5,931 nt of DNA, taken from assembly GCA_964546935.1 (NCBI GenBank), contig CAZJLJ010000107.1:1-5931 (forward strand). Direction: 5' to 3'. The stretch comes from JALYTY01 sp964546935 (lineage in GTDB: Bacteria > Vulcanimicrobiota > Vulcanimicrobiia > Vulcanimicrobiales > Vulcanimicrobiaceae). Each line of letters starts with the position of its first letter. The first letter of the stretch is position 1. Below the pieces are notes generated by a model. It did no database searches. It saw only the letters and a list, made by a program, of their open reading frames with translations, and had not been told where the DNA came from. The translations under genes were made by a program, and so were the position numbers. This document shows positions 4,835-5,931 of the stretch, piece after piece.

Positions 4835-5931
4835 GCGCTTTGCACACTCCGTAGCGTTTCCAGGAACGACGGGAAACTAACGTCGATACTCGCGTCGCTA
4901 TCGACCGCCAACGGTCCCGCGGCCGCCGCGAGAACCGCCGTTGCCATTGCGATACGGTGGTCGTGATGCGTTTCAACCACGCCGTCCTGGCCCCTGGGGA
5001 TACCGCCGTGGATCACGAGACCGTTGGCCGCAACCTCAACGCCGATGCCGACCGCGCTCAAAAGCCGTTCGATGGCCGCGACCCGATCCGACTCCTTGGT
5101 TCGTAGCTCGCGAATGCCGGTAATTTTCGTGTCGCCCTTCGCGAAGGCTGCGGCCACGGCAACCAGTGGAATTTCGTCGATTGCACGCAGCGCCATGTCG
5201 GGACCGATCGTCGTGCCCTGCAGTGCCGAAGCTACCACATGTAAATCCGCGACGGGTTCACCACTGACGACGCGCTCGTTCTGCATCTCGATCTCCGCGC
5301 CCATCGCAAGCAAAATATCCAAGAGCCCGGTTCGCGTTGCGTTGACATTCACGTCTCGTATCACGAGATCGCTTCCCGCCGCTACCGTCGCGGCGGTAAG
5401 AAAAAATGCCGCGGCCGAAAAATCGCCCGGTACCTGAATCGGTGCAACGCGTGACGGTCCGCTTTGTAGGTCTACCGTTCTGTCGTTGCGCGAAATCTTT
5501 GCGCCGAGATACTCGAGTAAACGTTCCGTGTGGTCGCGCGATCCGTTGTCGCCGGAAATCGTAATCGGCGTCCCGGAAAACACGCCGGCAAAAAGCAGCG
5601 CCGACTTCACTTGCGCGGAAGGCGAAATCAAAATGAACCGGCGCGTTTCAATCTGCGGTGTGCCGTCGATACGAAGCGGAAGATGTCCGTCTGTTGTTTC
5701 GATCTTTGCACCGAATGCACGCAGCTGCGCCGCCACTGGTTCCATCGGGCGGCGGCTCAACGACTCGTCGCCCGTGAATTCTGCCGCGATGTCGGCACCC
5801 GCGCAAACGCCGAGCAACATGCGTGCCGTCGACCCAGAATTCATGCAGTCGAGCGGCCCCATCGGCTCGCGAAGATTGCCGCCCTGTATTCGCAAGTCGC
5901 TTGCATCGCCTTCGACATGCGCACCCAGCGC
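4831..5931 (-). CDS. aroA: 3-phosphoshikimate 1-carboxyvinyltransferase (EPSP synthase), N-terminus beyond window
   Basis: EPSP synthase joins shikimate-3-phosphate and phosphoenolpyruvate in the cytoplasm, the sixth step of the shikimate pathway to aromatic amino acids. 366 residues are visible; about 60-70 N-terminal ones, including the GDKS loop, lie past the right edge. The frame is open to the edge, so an in-frame TTG at 5895 is not the start. Signatures include LDCMNSGSTAR (5853-5821), GDESLSRRPM, SAQVK (5619-5605), RDHTE (5538-5524), PGDFSAAAFF, NATR (5343-5332), AIDEIP, RTKESDR and HDHRIAM (HDHR at 4965-4954). By alignment with E. coli AroA, the conserved Asp, Glu and Arg (D313, E341, R386) are kept. 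RxHxE, SAQxK and NxTR are the motifs used to define class II (CP4-like) enzymes, often less sensitive to glyphosate, but Gly is kept where CP4 has Ala100. The downstream methyltransferase overlaps it by 4 bp. Confidence 0.97.
   Translation of the reverse strand, partial: ALGAHVEGDASDLRIQGGNLREPMGPLDCMNSGSTARMLLGVCAGADIAAEFTGDESLSRRPMEPVAAQLRAFGAKIETTDGHLPLRIDGTPQIETRRFILISPSAQVKSALLFAGVFSGTPITISGDNGSRDHTERLLEYLGAKISRNDRTVDLQSGPSRVAPIQVPGDFSAAAFFLTAATVAAGSDLVIRDVNVNATRTGLLDILLAMGAEIEMQNERVVSGEPVADLHVVASALQGTTIGPDMALRAIDEIPLVAVAAAFAKGDTKITGIRELRTKESDRVAAIERLLSAVGIGVEVAANGLVIHGGIPRGQDGVVETHHDHRIAMATAVLAAAAGPLAVDSDASIDVSFPSFLETLRSVQSA

Noticed and set aside
4035..5437. Plus-strand open frames opposite the methyltransferase and aroA
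   Set aside because: They are antisense shadows of two well-supported genes, with biased Ser/Ala/Arg composition and no motif.

Overview
This window reads as ordinary chromosome of a fairly GC-rich bacterium with tightly packed genes. No rRNA, tRNA, insertion sequence, phage gene or CRISPR array is visible. The taxon cannot be fixed from sequence alone. Gene style, codon use, and a proline-tailed methyltransferase next to aroA would suit an uncultured, Gram-negative-like soil lineage such as Candidatus Eremiobacterota. That is an impression from memory, not a search result.

Layout, left to right. Positions 1-215 hold no convincing gene, only a possible sigma70-type promoter. A small two-helix membrane protein (216-509, +) runs tail-to-tail into an uncharacterised gene (478-1221, -), and their 3' ends overlap by 32 bp. 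That gene is divergent from a complete M20-family amidohydrolase (1279-2460, +). A short gap packed with palindromes follows, then an SRPBCC/START-fold protein (2527-3024, +). A hairpin-forming inverted repeat and the best promoter in the window precede an FmdB-type zinc-ribbon gene (3069-3320, +). Three bases later comes a membrane-anchored helical protein (3324-3659, +). On the minus strand, aroA (EPSP synthase, shikimate pathway; its N-terminus lies beyond the right edge) is coupled by a GTGA stop/start overlap to a SAM-dependent methyltransferase with a long proline-rich tail. That operon meets the fmdB operon tail-to-tail with a 4-bp overlap of stop codons.

The genes do not form one visible pathway. 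Two pairs look co-translated: aroA with the methyltransferase, and fmdB with the membrane protein. I see no sign of a defence or mobile system. The parts most worth a second look are non-coding. They are two palindromes about two helical turns apart over the putative promoter of the SRPBCC gene, an inverted repeat that frames the -35 box of a near-leaderless fmdB promoter, and a perfect 11-bp stem inside the 3324-3659 gene where its membrane segment ends. The uncharacterised 478-1221 gene also has a puzzling 5' end with no signal peptide.
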